From assembly GCF_000092425.1 (NCBI RefSeq), contig NC_014221.1, forward strand, positions 2,609,001-2,673,000: 64,000 bases of DNA. Reading direction: 5' to 3'. The translations under genes were made by a program, and so were the position numbers. The notes beneath the pieces are model-generated. The model worked only from the letters and a program-made list of their open reading frames with translations, was not told the DNA's origin and did no database searches. Below, piece after piece: positions 43,474 to 52,295 of this stretch. The stretch comes from Truepera radiovictrix DSM 17093. Lineage in GTDB: Bacteria; Deinococcota; Deinococci; Deinococcales; Trueperaceae. Every line of letters starts with the position of its first letter. Position 1 is the stretch's first letter.

Positions 43474-44295
43474 ATGACACCCCTTCGCCCGGCACGCCTT
43501 GTTAAGCTCTTGGCCCTTATCGGCCTCCTAAGTGGCACGGCAGTGGCTCAGATCGACCCGCGTGCTCAAGCGCTGCTGGACGGCTTTCAGAAGAGCTTTT
43601 CGCACCTAGAGGGCACCGTCCCCGAGGACGTCACGTCCATGGACCTCACCCTCTGCTTCACCTTTTTCGAAGCGGGCGAGGCGCAGCCCGAAAGCTGCAC
43701 CCGCATGGTGATGGACCGCGCCAACCACAGGTTGATGCAGGAGCTGCGGATGACCGTTGAGGGCGACGCGGGCCCCGAGGAGCACGTGATCACGACCGTC
43801 TACCGAGACGGTCAGCTAATGATGCGCGACAGCACCGTCGGGGAGGCTTTTGAGCTGCCCGAGTCGCAGCTCGAGGTGCTCGAGGCCACCTTCGAGAGCA
43901 TCTTCGACGAGTTCGCCGAGATGCAGGCCGCGTTTCCCGAAGCGTTCGAGCGGGCGACGTACGACGGCGAGGTCGACTACGGCGGCGTCCTCGTCGGCGA
44001 GCAGGTCACGGCCACAATGCCCATCCCGAACTTCATGACGGGCGGCGCGGCGGTGCAGGAGAGGGCGGTGCGGCTGGTCTTCGGCGCGCAGGGGCGCCTT
44101 ATCGGCAGCGTCATCGAGGCCCCCGAGGGCGACCTGGTGATGGTGTATGACGACCTCGAGGAGGCGCCCTTACCCATCGTCAACCACACGCTCTACCGGT
44201 TGGAGGGCGACACGGCGCTCATCCAAGCGCGGACGCGCGTCACGCACGTCGCCTTTAACGAACCCCTGGACGACGCGCTCTTCGAGCTCGACTAG
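43474..44295 (+). CDS. LolA-like periplasmic protein
   Basis: The 273-residue protein has a signal peptide (LLALIGLLSGTAVAQ) and a curved beta-sheet pattern as in LolA/LolB-type lipoprotein carriers: MDLTLCFTFFEAGEAQ, RMVMDRANHRLMQEL, VITTVYRDGQLMMRDS and a late LVMVYDDLEEAPLPIVNHTLYRLEG. It has no lipobox. The family call is by pattern and weaker than for the enzymes here. It could carry lipids or lipoproteins across the periplasm. Confidence 0.6.
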   Translation: MTPLRPARLVKLLALIGLLSGTAVAQIDPRAQALLDGFQKSFSHLEGTVPEDVTSMDLTLCFTFFEAGEAQPESCTRMVMDRANHRLMQELRMTVEGDAGPEEHVITTVYRDGQLMMRDSTVGEAFELPESQLEVLEATFESIFDEFAEMQAAFPEAFERATYDGEVDYGGVLVGEQVTATMPIPNFMTGGAAVQERAVRLVFGAQGRLIGSVIEAPEGDLVMVYDDLEEAPLPIVNHTLYRLEGDTALIQARTRVTHVAFNEPLDDALFELD

Positions 44296-44304
44296 CGGCG
44301 CCGG

Positions 44305-44310
44305 TATACT
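44305..44310 (+). promoter_or_regulatory. -10 box of the ligase-like gene
   Basis: TATACT, 54 bases upstream of the ATG at 44364. No clear -35. Confidence 0.45.
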
Positions 44311-44363
44311 GGCCTCCACGACGCTTTGCGCAGGTCCCCCTTGGAGACTGGTTTGGAGGCGCC

Positions 44364-45524
44364 ATGGACAGAACCGCTCGGCTCCGTGAGATCGTCGCGC
44401 GGGCCAAAACGCTCCCCTTTTTCGCCCCGCGGCTGCGCGAGGTCTCCCCGGAGGACGTCTCCGCGGAGGACCTCAGCGCGCTGCCCCTGACGACGCGCGA
44501 GGAGCTGACCGCGCACTTCCGCGCGCACGCCCCGCACGGCGGCTTTTGGCGCGACGACGTCGTGCAGCTGCACCTCACGCCGGCGCCCGACATCGGCCGG
44601 ATGCCCGAGTACCTCACGCGGCGCGACTTAGAGGCGCAGGCGGCGGCCATCGCCCGGCACCTGGCGCGCTGCGGCGTGGGGCGAGGCGACCGCTGCTTGG
44701 TGGTCTTAAGCTATCACCTCTTAGCGGGCGGCTGGCTCTTTCACGAGGGGTTGCAGCGGTGCGGCGCCGCGGTGCTCGCGCTCGGGCCGGAGCGCGCCGA
44801 GACGGTCGCCGAGATAGCGCGCGCATACGGCTTTAACGTGCTCGTCGCCAACCCCTCGTTTGCACGCCGGCTCGGCGAGGCGGGGGCGCGCTTCGAGCTC
44901 CTGCTGGCGGCGGGCGAACCCTTTAGCGCCGTACCGGGTTACCGCGAGGGGGTCGAGGCGGCGCTCGGCGGCACCGCCCTAGACGCCTACGGGCTCTCGG
45001 AGACCGGCATCGTCGCGGCCGAGACGCGCGAACGCGACGGGCTCTACGTGCTCGAGGACGCCTGCATCTTGGAGGTCATCGACCCCGTCACGCTCGCCCC
45101 GACGCCCGACGGCGAGAAGGGTGAGGTGGTGCTCACCAGCCTCACGCGCGAGGGGCTGCCGGTGCTGCGCTTTCGCACGGGGGACCTGACCCTCAAGGGG
45201 TCGCGCAGCGGGCGCACGGTGCTGCCGCGCGGCGTCTTCGGCCGCACCGACGCGATGGTCAAGGTCAAGGGGGTCAAGGTCTACCCGCGCGAGCTGCTCT
45301 TTTTGTTGGCGGGCACCCCCGGGGTCAACTTCCGCAACTACCAGCTGCATATCCGGCGGGGCGAGGGGGGGAGCGACGTGGTGACCCTGCGGCTCGAGGG
45401 CGACCCCGCGACCGACACCCGCGAGCTCGGTGAACGCATCCGCCGCGCGCTGGGGATCGGCATGAACGAGATCCGGCTCGAGCCGAGCGTCACCGGTGAG
45501 CTGGTGGTCGACGAACGGTTTTAG
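44364..45524 (+). CDS. phenylacetate-CoA ligase-like AMP-binding enzyme
   Basis: It should activate a carboxylic acid as an acyl-adenylate, in the PaaK/ACS-like ANL superfamily. At 386 residues it is shorter than PaaK (about 430). Visible motifs include QLHLTPAPDIGRMPEYL in place of the usual S-x-G-T-T-G phosphate loop, ALDAYGLSETGI (A5-like), EGLPVLRFRTGDLT (A7), GRTDAMVKVKGVKVYPREL (A8) and a C-terminal lobe ending GELVVDERF. The altered phosphate loop leaves catalytic activity uncertain. The next gene is lycopene cyclase. Confidence 0.8.
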   Translation: MDRTARLREIVARAKTLPFFAPRLREVSPEDVSAEDLSALPLTTREELTAHFRAHAPHGGFWRDDVVQLHLTPAPDIGRMPEYLTRRDLEAQAAAIARHLARCGVGRGDRCLVVLSYHLLAGGWLFHEGLQRCGAAVLALGPERAETVAEIARAYGFNVLVANPSFARRLGEAGARFELLLAAGEPFSAVPGYREGVEAALGGTALDAYGLSETGIVAAETRERDGLYVLEDACILEVIDPVTLAPTPDGEKGEVVLTSLTREGLPVLRFRTGDLTLKGSRSGRTVLPRGVFGRTDAMVKVKGVKVYPRELLFLLAGTPGVNFRNYQLHIRRGEGGSDVVTLRLEGDPATDTRELGERIRRALGIGMNEIRLEPSVTGELVVDERF

Positions 45525-45545
45525 GGCCCTGCTACACTAGAGCGC

Positions 45546-46853
45546 GTGGCCGACACACCCCTCTCTCCTAACGCCCCCCTGCCCCACGCCGCCGCAAGCA
45601 GCGTCCCGTGCGACGTGCTGGTCGTCGGCGCGGGGCCGGCGGGGTTGGCGGCGGCGGCGGCGCTAGCGGAGCAGGGGCTCGGCGTCACGGTCCTCTCGGC
45701 GGCGGCGGGGCCCGACGAACACGCCCCTTGGCCCAACACCTACGGCGTCTGGCTCGACGAGGTCGAAGGGCTCGGGTACGCCCCCCTGTTGGCACACCGC
45801 TGGCACGACACCGTGGCCCACTTCGGGCGCGGCGAGGTCGCCTTGGGCCGCACCTACGGCCGCTTCGACAACGGGCGCTTGCAGCGCCACCTGCTAGAGC
45901 GCTGCGTGCGCGGCGGGGTGCGCTGGCGGCGCGGCCGCGCCGCCGGGGCCACGCACACCGCGAACGCTTCGCTGGTCCACCTCCAAGACGGCGCGGCGGT
46001 GCCTGCGCGCCTCGTGCTCGACGCGAGCGGGCACGCCCCGGCGCTCGTCGCGCGCCGCGGGCGCGAGCGGCCCGCCTTCCAGACCGCCTACGGCGTCCTC
46101 GGCACCTTTTCGGCGCCCCCCGTCGCCCCTGGCAAGATGCTCCTCATGGACTTTCGCGACGACTTTTTGCCCCCGGGCGAGCGGGGGCGCGACCCGACCT
46201 TTCTCTACGCCATGGACATGACGGGCGGGCGCTTTTTCGTCGAGGAGACCTCCCTGGCGCGGCGGCCGGGGTTGCCCATGGCCGTCCTTAAAGACCGGTT
46301 GCAGCGCCGCCTCGCGCACTTAGGCGTCGCCGTGCAAGAGACCCTCGAGCTCGAGCACTGCGCCTTCCCGATGGGCCTCCCCCTCCCCGACCGCCAGCAG
46401 CGCGTCGTGGGGTTGGGGGGCGCGGCCAGCATGGTGCACCCCGCTTCGGGTTACATGATCGCGGCCACCCTGCGAGCCGCCCCCGCCCTCGCACGGACCC
46501 TCGCGAGCGCGCTCGGAGCACCCCACGCCACCCCGCAGCGGGCCGCCGAGGCCGCCTGGCAGACCCTCTGGAGCGACGCGCGCGTGCGCCAGCGCCAGCT
46601 CTACCTGTTCGGCCTAGAGGGGCTCTTAAGGCTCGACGGCCCCCAGCTCCGGGACTTTTTCAGCGCCTTTTTCGCGCTGCCGCCCCACCGCTGGCAGGGC
46701 TACCTCGCGGGTACCCTCTCGACCCCCGAGATCGCGCGCACCATGACCGCCATGTTCGCCCACGTCCCCGGCGGGGTGCGGGGGGCGCTCATCCGCACCG
46801 CCCTAGGCCGGCACGGGGGTCTACTCCTGCGGGCGCTCGGCGCGCCCCTCTAG
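45546..46853 (+). CDS. lycopene cyclase, CrtL type
   Basis: It cyclises the end of lycopene in carotenoid synthesis. The 435-residue flavoprotein has the FAD-binding DVLVVGAGPAGLAAAAAL, PWPNTYGVWLDEVEGLGY (the plant/cyanobacterial CrtL motif), the NAD(P)-independent LVLDASGH, QTAYGVL, MDFRD and HPASGYMIAATL. It resembles the Deinococcus CrtLm more than the CrtY of proteobacteria. TACACT ends seven bases before the GTG. No other crt gene is in this window. Confidence 0.9.
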   Translation: MADTPLSPNAPLPHAAASSVPCDVLVVGAGPAGLAAAAALAEQGLGVTVLSAAAGPDEHAPWPNTYGVWLDEVEGLGYAPLLAHRWHDTVAHFGRGEVALGRTYGRFDNGRLQRHLLERCVRGGVRWRRGRAAGATHTANASLVHLQDGAAVPARLVLDASGHAPALVARRGRERPAFQTAYGVLGTFSAPPVAPGKMLLMDFRDDFLPPGERGRDPTFLYAMDMTGGRFFVEETSLARRPGLPMAVLKDRLQRRLAHLGVAVQETLELEHCAFPMGLPLPDRQQRVVGLGGAASMVHPASGYMIAATLRAAPALARTLASALGAPHATPQRAAEAAWQTLWSDARVRQRQLYLFGLEGLLRLDGPQLRDFFSAFFALPPHRWQGYLAGTLSTPEIARTMTAMFAHVPGGVRGALIRTALGRHGGLLLRALGAPL

Positions 46854-46865
46854 CGGGCTCAGAAG

Positions 46866-47804
46866 CTACGCCAAGTAGAGGTAGCCCACGTAGAGGGCGT
46901 AAGCGGCGAGCAGCAGCCCCCCTTCGCGCCGCCCTAGGCGCAGCCCCGTCATGAGAAAGAGGAGCAGCGCCGCGCTAAACCCGAGCATGAGCCAGAGGTT
47001 GAGCGCGACGCTGCGGTAGGGCACCCCGATGGGCTGCACCAGGGCGGTCGCGCCGAGGATCAGGAGGACGTTAAAGATGTTCGAGCCGACGATGTTGCCA
47101 AGAGCGATCTCGGGTTCGCGTTTGAGAGCGGCGATCACCGAGGTCGCGAGCTCGGGCAAGCTGGTCCCGACGGCCACCAGCGTCAGGCCGATGATGAGTT
47201 CGGGCACCCCGAAAAGGCGTGCGAGCGCGGTTGCCCCCGCGACCAAAAGCTGCGCGCCCGCGACGAGCAGCGCGAGCCCCAAAAGGGTCCCGAAGACCGA
47301 GCGCCAGAGCGGCGCGGCGTCCTTGGCGCCGTACTCGGCGGCGAACTCGAGCTCCGTCTCGGGCGCCTCTTGGCGGCTAAAGAGCACCCACAGGTAGACG
47401 CCCATGAGCCCCACCAAGAGCGCCCCCTCGAGGCGCCCCAAGGCGCCGTTGAGAAAGAGCAGGATGAGCAGCGCCGCTACCCCGATCATCACGGGCATCT
47501 CCCGCCGCAAAAAGGCCGCTTCGGTGCGCAGCGGGTAGACGAGGGCGGTCAGGGCGAGGATCAGGCCGACGTTGGCGATGTTCGAGCCGATCACGTTGCC
47601 CAGGGCGATCTCCGGCGCGCCGCGCAGCGCCGCTGTAAGGCTCGCGGCGAGCTCCGGCGCCGAGGTGCCAAACGCCACGATGGTCAGCCCGATGACGAGC
47701 GGGCGCACCCCGAAACGCTGCGCTAGGAGGCTCGAGTGCTTGACCAACGACTCCCCGCCGACGTAGAGCAGGAAGATACCCAAAACGATGAAAAGGAGGT
47801 CCAC
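46866..47804 (-). CDS. calcium/cation antiporter (CaCA family)
   Basis: A Na+/Ca2+ or H+/Ca2+ exchanger with two homologous halves. From GTG 47804 the 312-residue protein has ten or so helices and the paired alpha repeats: VIGLTIVAFGTSAPELAASL and IIGLTLVAVGTSLPELATSVI, each followed by GNVIGSNIANVGLI or GNIVGSNIFNVLLI. TAAGCT lies seven bases before the GTG. It is divergent from the MFS gene and convergent with lycopene cyclase, 12 bases apart. Confidence 0.93.
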   Translation of the reverse strand: MDLLFIVLGIFLLYVGGESLVKHSSLLAQRFGVRPLVIGLTIVAFGTSAPELAASLTAALRGAPEIALGNVIGSNIANVGLILALTALVYPLRTEAAFLRREMPVMIGVAALLILLFLNGALGRLEGALLVGLMGVYLWVLFSRQEAPETELEFAAEYGAKDAAPLWRSVFGTLLGLALLVAGAQLLVAGATALARLFGVPELIIGLTLVAVGTSLPELATSVIAALKREPEIALGNIVGSNIFNVLLILGATALVQPIGVPYRSVALNLWLMLGFSAALLLFLMTGLRLGRREGGLLLAAYALYVGYLYLA

Positions 47805-47909
47805 GGGGGCTAGCTTACCCGACGCCACGCGGGTCGGATGCTGCAGCGCCGTCACGGCGCTCGGGTAACCCCCAGCTGCAACACGCTCGGCTGCGTTAAG
47901 CTGCCCTAT

Positions 47910-49130
47910 ATGCCCCGCCGCCCCCTCCTCTTTACCGTCTTCGCGATCGCCTACTTTTTGTCGTACTTTTTCCGCTCGACAAACGCCGTGATCGCCGAGG
48001 ATCTCACCCGCGACCTCGGCTTGAGCGCGTCGCAGCTCGGGCTCATGACGAGCCTTTTTTTCCTCACCTTCGCCGCCGCGCAGCTGCCGCTCGGGCGGGC
48101 GCTCGACCGCTTCGGGCCGCGCTTCGTGACGCCCGCGCTGATGCTCGCGGCGGTGGTGGGGAGCGCGCTCTTCGCCGCCGCCGAAGCGTTCGCCCTGCTC
48201 GCTCTCGGGCGGGCGCTCATCGGCCTCGGCATGGCAGGGGTGCTGATGGGGGCGCTCAAGGCCTTTAGCGCGTGGTTCTCGCCGGCGCGCTTCGCCACCG
48301 TCTCGGGGGTTTTTCTCGCGATCGGTTCCTCCGGCGCGTTAGGCGCCGCGACGCCGCTCGCGTGGTTAAACGCGGCCGTCGGCTGGCGCGCGGTGTTCTG
48401 GGGGGGCGCGGTCGTGACGCTTTTCAGCGCGCTCCTCATCGCGCTCTTTAGCCGCAACGCGCCCCCCCACGCCGCTGCGCCCCCCTCACAGGGTCCCGCC
48501 GCCGGCGGGTTCCGCGACATCTTCCGAGACCCCGTCTTCTGGCGCCTCGCCGCTCTAAGCTTCGCGATGATCGGCAGCATGTTCGCCTACCAGGGGCTGT
48601 GGGCGGGCCCCTTTTTGGCCGCCCTCGGGCTGCCCAGCACGCAGGTCGGCAACCTGCTCCTGCTCCTTAGCGGCGGGGTGGTGCTCGGCTACTTCACGGT
48701 GGGGTGGCTCGCCGACCGGTTCGGGTTGGTGCGGGTAGCGGCCGCGAGCGCGCTGCTTTTCACGCTCACCCAGTTCGGGATGGCCGCCTACCAACCCACC
48801 TGGCCCCTCTGGCCGCTGGGGGGGTTGTTTTTAGTGTTCGGCGTGACGGGAGCCTCGAGCGTGCTGCACTACGCCCACGCCCGCCAGAGCTTCCCGGCGC
48901 ACCTCACCGGGCGCGCGGTGACCGCCGTCAACGTCTTCGCCATCGGCGGCGGGGCGCTGTTGCAGTGGGGGTTGGGCGGCATCGTCGGCGGCTTCGCAAG
49001 CGGGCGGGGTGACGCGCCGCTCGAGGCGTTCGTCGCCGCGCTGTTCGTCACGGGGGCGCTCTGCCTCGGCGCGACCCTCTTTTACACCGCGCTCGCGTGG
49101 CGCCAGAGCCCCGCGATGACCCCGCGTTAG
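47910..49130 (+). CDS. MFS transporter
   Basis: The 406-residue protein has twelve membrane helices and major facilitator motifs: FRSTNAVIAEDLTRDLGLS, QLPLGRALDRFGPRFVTP (the G-x-x-x-D-R-x-G-R-R-like loop) and GYFTVGWLADRFGLVRV in the second half. It resembles sugar-phosphate or nitrate-type permeases of the FSR/NNP branch; the substrate is not predictable. TAAGCT seven bases before ATG 47910 fixes this start. It overlaps the convergent HAD gene by four bases. Confidence 0.9.
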   Translation: MPRRPLLFTVFAIAYFLSYFFRSTNAVIAEDLTRDLGLSASQLGLMTSLFFLTFAAAQLPLGRALDRFGPRFVTPALMLAAVVGSALFAAAEAFALLALGRALIGLGMAGVLMGALKAFSAWFSPARFATVSGVFLAIGSSGALGAATPLAWLNAAVGWRAVFWGGAVVTLFSALLIALFSRNAPPHAAAPPSQGPAAGGFRDIFRDPVFWRLAALSFAMIGSMFAYQGLWAGPFLAALGLPSTQVGNLLLLLSGGVVLGYFTVGWLADRFGLVRVAAASALLFTLTQFGMAAYQPTWPLWPLGGLFLVFGVTGASSVLHYAHARQSFPAHLTGRAVTAVNVFAIGGGALLQWGLGGIVGGFASGRGDAPLEAFVAALFVTGALCLGATLFYTALAWRQSPAMTPR

Positions 49131-49810
49131 AGGAGCGCCAAGAGCTGCTCGCGCAGCGCCGCGACCGAGGTCACCTCGAAAGTCGGCGGTACCGCCTCGT
49201 GCGGCAGGTGGTGACGCACCTGCTCGGGCAACCGGAGGCGGACGCTCCGCCAGCCTAGGCGCGCGGGGGCGTGAAAGTCCTTTTCGGGGTTGTCGCCGAC
49301 GTACACGAGCCGCTCGGGGGGGAGCGCAAAGGCCTCTGCGACCGCCTCGAAGGCGCGCGCGTGCGGCTTCCAGTAGCGCTGCCCCCAGGCGTCGGTCAGG
49401 ATCACGGGGTCGGCGTAGCGCGCGACCCCTAGCGCGGCGGCCTTAGCCGCTTGGCTCACCAAGGGGCCGTCGGAGATGACCGCCAAGCGGGCGCCGCGCG
49501 CTCTCAGCTCGCAGAGCGCCGCTTCAACCCCCGGCAAAAAGGTGATCGCGGGGGTGTGCTCGCGGTAGCACGCCACCAGCTCGGTGATGCTGCAGCGCCC
49601 CTCGAGCTCCGGCAGGGCCGCCAAAAGGCGGTTAAAAGCCCGCCCGCGCACCCCCTGCACGAAGTCCTGCCACAGAATCCCAAAGGCGCGCTCCTCGAGC
49701 GCGCGGTCGCCCGCAGCGACGTGCGCGGCGACGGCGCGAAAGCCGCTTTTGACGTAGTCGCGCTCGAGGTAGAGAGTGTCATCGAGGTCGAAGGCGATAC
49801 CGAGGGTCAT
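49127..49810 (-). CDS. HAD-superfamily phosphatase
   Basis: The 227-residue protein is a HAD hydrolase with the four motifs: AFDLDDTLY (nucleophile and acid Asp), VISDGP (Thr/Ser motif II), KPHARAFEAVA (Lys) and VYVGDNPEKDFHAP (acidic pair). The cap helices (residues 15-75) fit the C1-type. It lies beside an ATP-grasp gene, and this pair is often found together in surface-polysaccharide loci. The sugar- or nucleotide-phosphate substrate is not known. Confidence 0.9.
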   Translation of the reverse strand: MTLGIAFDLDDTLYLERDYVKSGFRAVAAHVAAGDRALEERAFGILWQDFVQGVRGRAFNRLLAALPELEGRCSITELVACYREHTPAITFLPGVEAALCELRARGARLAVISDGPLVSQAAKAAALGVARYADPVILTDAWGQRYWKPHARAFEAVAEAFALPPERLVYVGDNPEKDFHAPARLGWRSVRLRLPEQVRHHLPHEAVPPTFEVTSVAALREQLLALL

Positions 49811-49845
49811 GGTGTTTGTGGCTCGTGGCTCATGGTCTGTGCGTC
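49811..49845 (+). repeat. heptanucleotide repeat, five units
   Basis: ggtgttt, gtggctc, gtggctc, atggtct and gtgcgtc run on from the start codon of the HAD gene, the same family as at 8253. It thus lies in the leader region of the HAD gene on the minus strand. Confidence 0.75.
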
Positions 49846-49904
49846 GTCACGGCAACGGCGTCTCACTGGCCGAGAGCCGCACCCTGCGGCCTCCGCCACG
49901 GCCG

Positions 49905-50924
49905 CTAACCCTCCCACAGGAGCTCCGTGGTGAAGTGCTCGACGTTGTAGCGGGTCATGTAGAGCCCCCGCTGGTACTCCCCCAGGCGGGGCGGCACCGC
50001 TTCACCCGCGAGCAGGGCGAGCAGCCACTCGGGATAGTGGCCGCCGGCGGCGTAGGCGAGCGGGAAGCCACCCCCGAAGCGCGGGTTGACCTCGATCAGC
50101 ACGGGGCCGCGCTCGGTCAAAAAGGCCTGCAGGGTGATGGGGCCGCGCGCGCCCAACTTGGCCGCCGCCGCCAAGAGCCCCTCGAGCCACCCGCCGAGGT
50201 CGTCGTCGGGGATCGTCACGCCTTGAATCGACTCGCCGGCAAGCGTGCGCAGGCGGATGCGCGGGACGTAGTGCAGCGCCCGCCCCTCGAAGTCGAGGAG
50301 CGCGTCGATGGTGACCTCCGGGCCCAAGAGCTCCTCTTGGATGATGGCGTTGGGGACGCGCGTGAGGATGTCGGGCAGGGTCGCCGGGGTCGCGCGGTAG
50401 GTGTCGCGGCTCGCGCTCCCGTCTCGAGGTTTGACAAAGAGCCGCTCGGGCAACGCGAGCCCCTTGCGCTGCACCTCCTCGGGGGTCCAGCTCTGCGGCA
50501 CGTCGAGGCCGTGCGAGGCAAAGGCCTGCTGGGTCAACCACTTGTCGCCGCTAATCTCGACGAACGCGTGGTGCGACACGAGCGCTTTGCACCCCAGTTC
50601 GGCGAAGGCAGCGGCGTGCGCCGCGAGCACCCCGAGCTCGGGGTCGATAGTCGGCACGATGAGACCGACGTCGTGCGCCTCGACGAGCTCCAAAAGGTGC
50701 GGGACGTAGTCCGGTGAACCGACGCTGGGGAGCCGAAAGGCGGCGTCCGCTAGGTAGAGCGTCGGCGCGAGCGCGCTCGCGTCCCCCGCGAACACCCGCG
50801 CGCCGCGCGCGTGCGTGGCGCGTTTAAACGCCTGCACGAGCGAAGCGCGCCGCCCGGCGCTGGTGACGAGGACGTTGTAGGCGCGCGGCGCAGCTGACGT
50901 GTGCGTCACACCGACCGCCCGCAC
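49905..50924 (-). CDS. ATP-grasp ligase
   Basis: The 339-residue protein has an N-terminal Rossmann-like domain (NVLVTSAGRRASLVQAFK, LIVPTIDPELGVLA) and an ATP-grasp domain (ISGDKWLTQQAFASHGLDV, RLFVKPRDGSASRDTYR, PVLIEVNPRFGGGFPLAY with the metal-binding Glu and Asn). It resembles the carbamoyl-phosphate-synthase-like ATP-grasp enzymes in sugar and polysaccharide clusters, which join a carboxylate to an amine. The start may be further in, as the first 14 residues are not conserved-looking. Confidence 0.85.
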   Translation of the reverse strand: MRAVGVTHTSAAPRAYNVLVTSAGRRASLVQAFKRATHARGARVFAGDASALAPTLYLADAAFRLPSVGSPDYVPHLLELVEAHDVGLIVPTIDPELGVLAAHAAAFAELGCKALVSHHAFVEISGDKWLTQQAFASHGLDVPQSWTPEEVQRKGLALPERLFVKPRDGSASRDTYRATPATLPDILTRVPNAIIQEELLGPEVTIDALLDFEGRALHYVPRIRLRTLAGESIQGVTIPDDDLGGWLEGLLAAAAKLGARGPITLQAFLTERGPVLIEVNPRFGGGFPLAYAAGGHYPEWLLALLAGEAVPPRLGEYQRGLYMTRYNVEHFTTELLWEG

Positions 50925-51164
50925 CAGCTACCCACGACGCGTCGCCGCGCGCCTGCCACCCTAGCCTGCACCACCATCCACCTCGCCACCCGTTGTCGTC
51001 TCGTCATCCTCTGTCCTCGTCGCCCCACGCGCCTGATCGCCTCGGGGGGGCGCGCGATCACCACCTTCGCGCGCTGCGCGCTATCATAACATCACGTTGT
51101 AAAGCCGCTTTCAGCGCGCCCCGAAAGGGGCTTAAGGAGCTTTGAAGCGCTGGGCAATGGTGAC

Positions 51165-52295
51165 TCAACCCCGCCCCGCGACCCCCTCGAGCACCTCGCC
51201 AAAACGCGCGACGACGCGCTCTGGGGAAAACGCCCGGACCCGCTCCCGCCCACGCTCGCGGAAGCGCGCGCGCGCCTCGGGGTCACTGAGGAGCCCCGCG
51301 ATCCCCTTTGCCAGCGCCTCGGGGTCTTCGCTCCTAACGAGCACCCCCGCGCGACCACCCTCCAACACCTCGGCGGGGCCGCTCGGGCAGTCGGTCGCCA
51401 CGACCGGGGTGCCGACCGCCATCGCCTCGGCGATCACGCGGCAAAACCCCTCGAAGCGCGAGCTCGAGACGAACACCTCGGCGCCGCGAATCCAGGCGTA
51501 GGGGTTTTCCTGAAAGCCGGGGAAGCGCACCCCGTCCTCGACCCCCAGCGACGCCGCCAGCTCGCGTAGCCGCGCCGCCTCCCGCCCCTCGCCGACGATC
51601 ACCAAGGGGTGCGTGACGCCCGCAGCGCGCAGCCGCGCGTAGGCGCGCAGGAGGATATCAAAGCCCTTTTGCGGCTCGAGCCGCCCGACCGCGACCAGAT
51701 AGGGGCGCTCCGGCGCCCCTTCGGGGGGGGGAGCCGCGGCGTAGCGTTCGGCGCGCGCCAGGTCGAGCGGGATGTAGACCGTCTCGGTGCGCCCCGCGAG
51801 CGCCGGGTAGAGCTTTTGGACGCTCTCGCGGATACCCTCGGAGATCGCCACAGCGCGCGTCAGGCGCGGGTAAAAAAGCTTCGAGAGCGCTGCGTAGCGC
51901 GGCGGCAGGGCCGCTAGCACCTCGGGGAGGGAGTTGCGCACGAACCCCACCGACGGTTTGCCGGTGAGCTGAGCGGCCAAGACCGCCAGAAACGTCGGGG
52001 CCATCTCGAGCCCGCCGACGATCACATCCGAGCGCCGTGCGAGCCGGTAGAGCGTTGGCGGCAACTGGGAGGCCTTGCGCAGCGCCCCCCCCGACGAGGC
52101 GCCGTAAAGGACCTCGACGCCGCGGAGCACGTCCCCCCACGCTTCGCCGCGTTCCACCACGAAGAGCTGCGGCTGAAAGCGGCGCCGGTCGAGGTGCGCG
52201 ATCGTGGTGAGGGTGCTGAGCACCGCGCCGTTTTTGCGGAGCGCGCTGAGGATGAAGAGGACGCGCAGCGGCGAGGTCGCCGTGGGGGCCGTCAC
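51165..52295 (-). CDS. GT4-family glycosyltransferase
   Basis: The 376-residue protein transfers a sugar from a nucleotide donor. It has the GT-B fold with the C-terminal signature PYLVAVGRLEPQKGFDILLRAY, LVIVGEGREAARLREL, VRFPGFQENPYAWIRGAEVFVSSSRFEGFCRVIAEAMAVGTPVVATDCPSGPAEVL (E-x7-E motif present as EGFCRVIAE). GTG 52295 overlaps the stop of the upstream HAD-fusion gene by four bases, so the start at 52337 is not used. Confidence 0.93.
   Translation of the reverse strand: MTAPTATSPLRVLFILSALRKNGAVLSTLTTIAHLDRRRFQPQLFVVERGEAWGDVLRGVEVLYGASSGGALRKASQLPPTLYRLARRSDVIVGGLEMAPTFLAVLAAQLTGKPSVGFVRNSLPEVLAALPPRYAALSKLFYPRLTRAVAISEGIRESVQKLYPALAGRTETVYIPLDLARAERYAAAPPPEGAPERPYLVAVGRLEPQKGFDILLRAYARLRAAGVTHPLVIVGEGREAARLRELAASLGVEDGVRFPGFQENPYAWIRGAEVFVSSSRFEGFCRVIAEAMAVGTPVVATDCPSGPAEVLEGGRAGVLVRSEDPEALAKGIAGLLSDPEARARFRERGRERVRAFSPERVVARFGEVLEGVAGRG

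Noticed and set aside
45546-46853. Carotenoid gene cluster
   Set aside because: Only the lycopene cyclase is recognisable; crtB, crtI and other crt genes are absent from this window, so no cluster is claimed.
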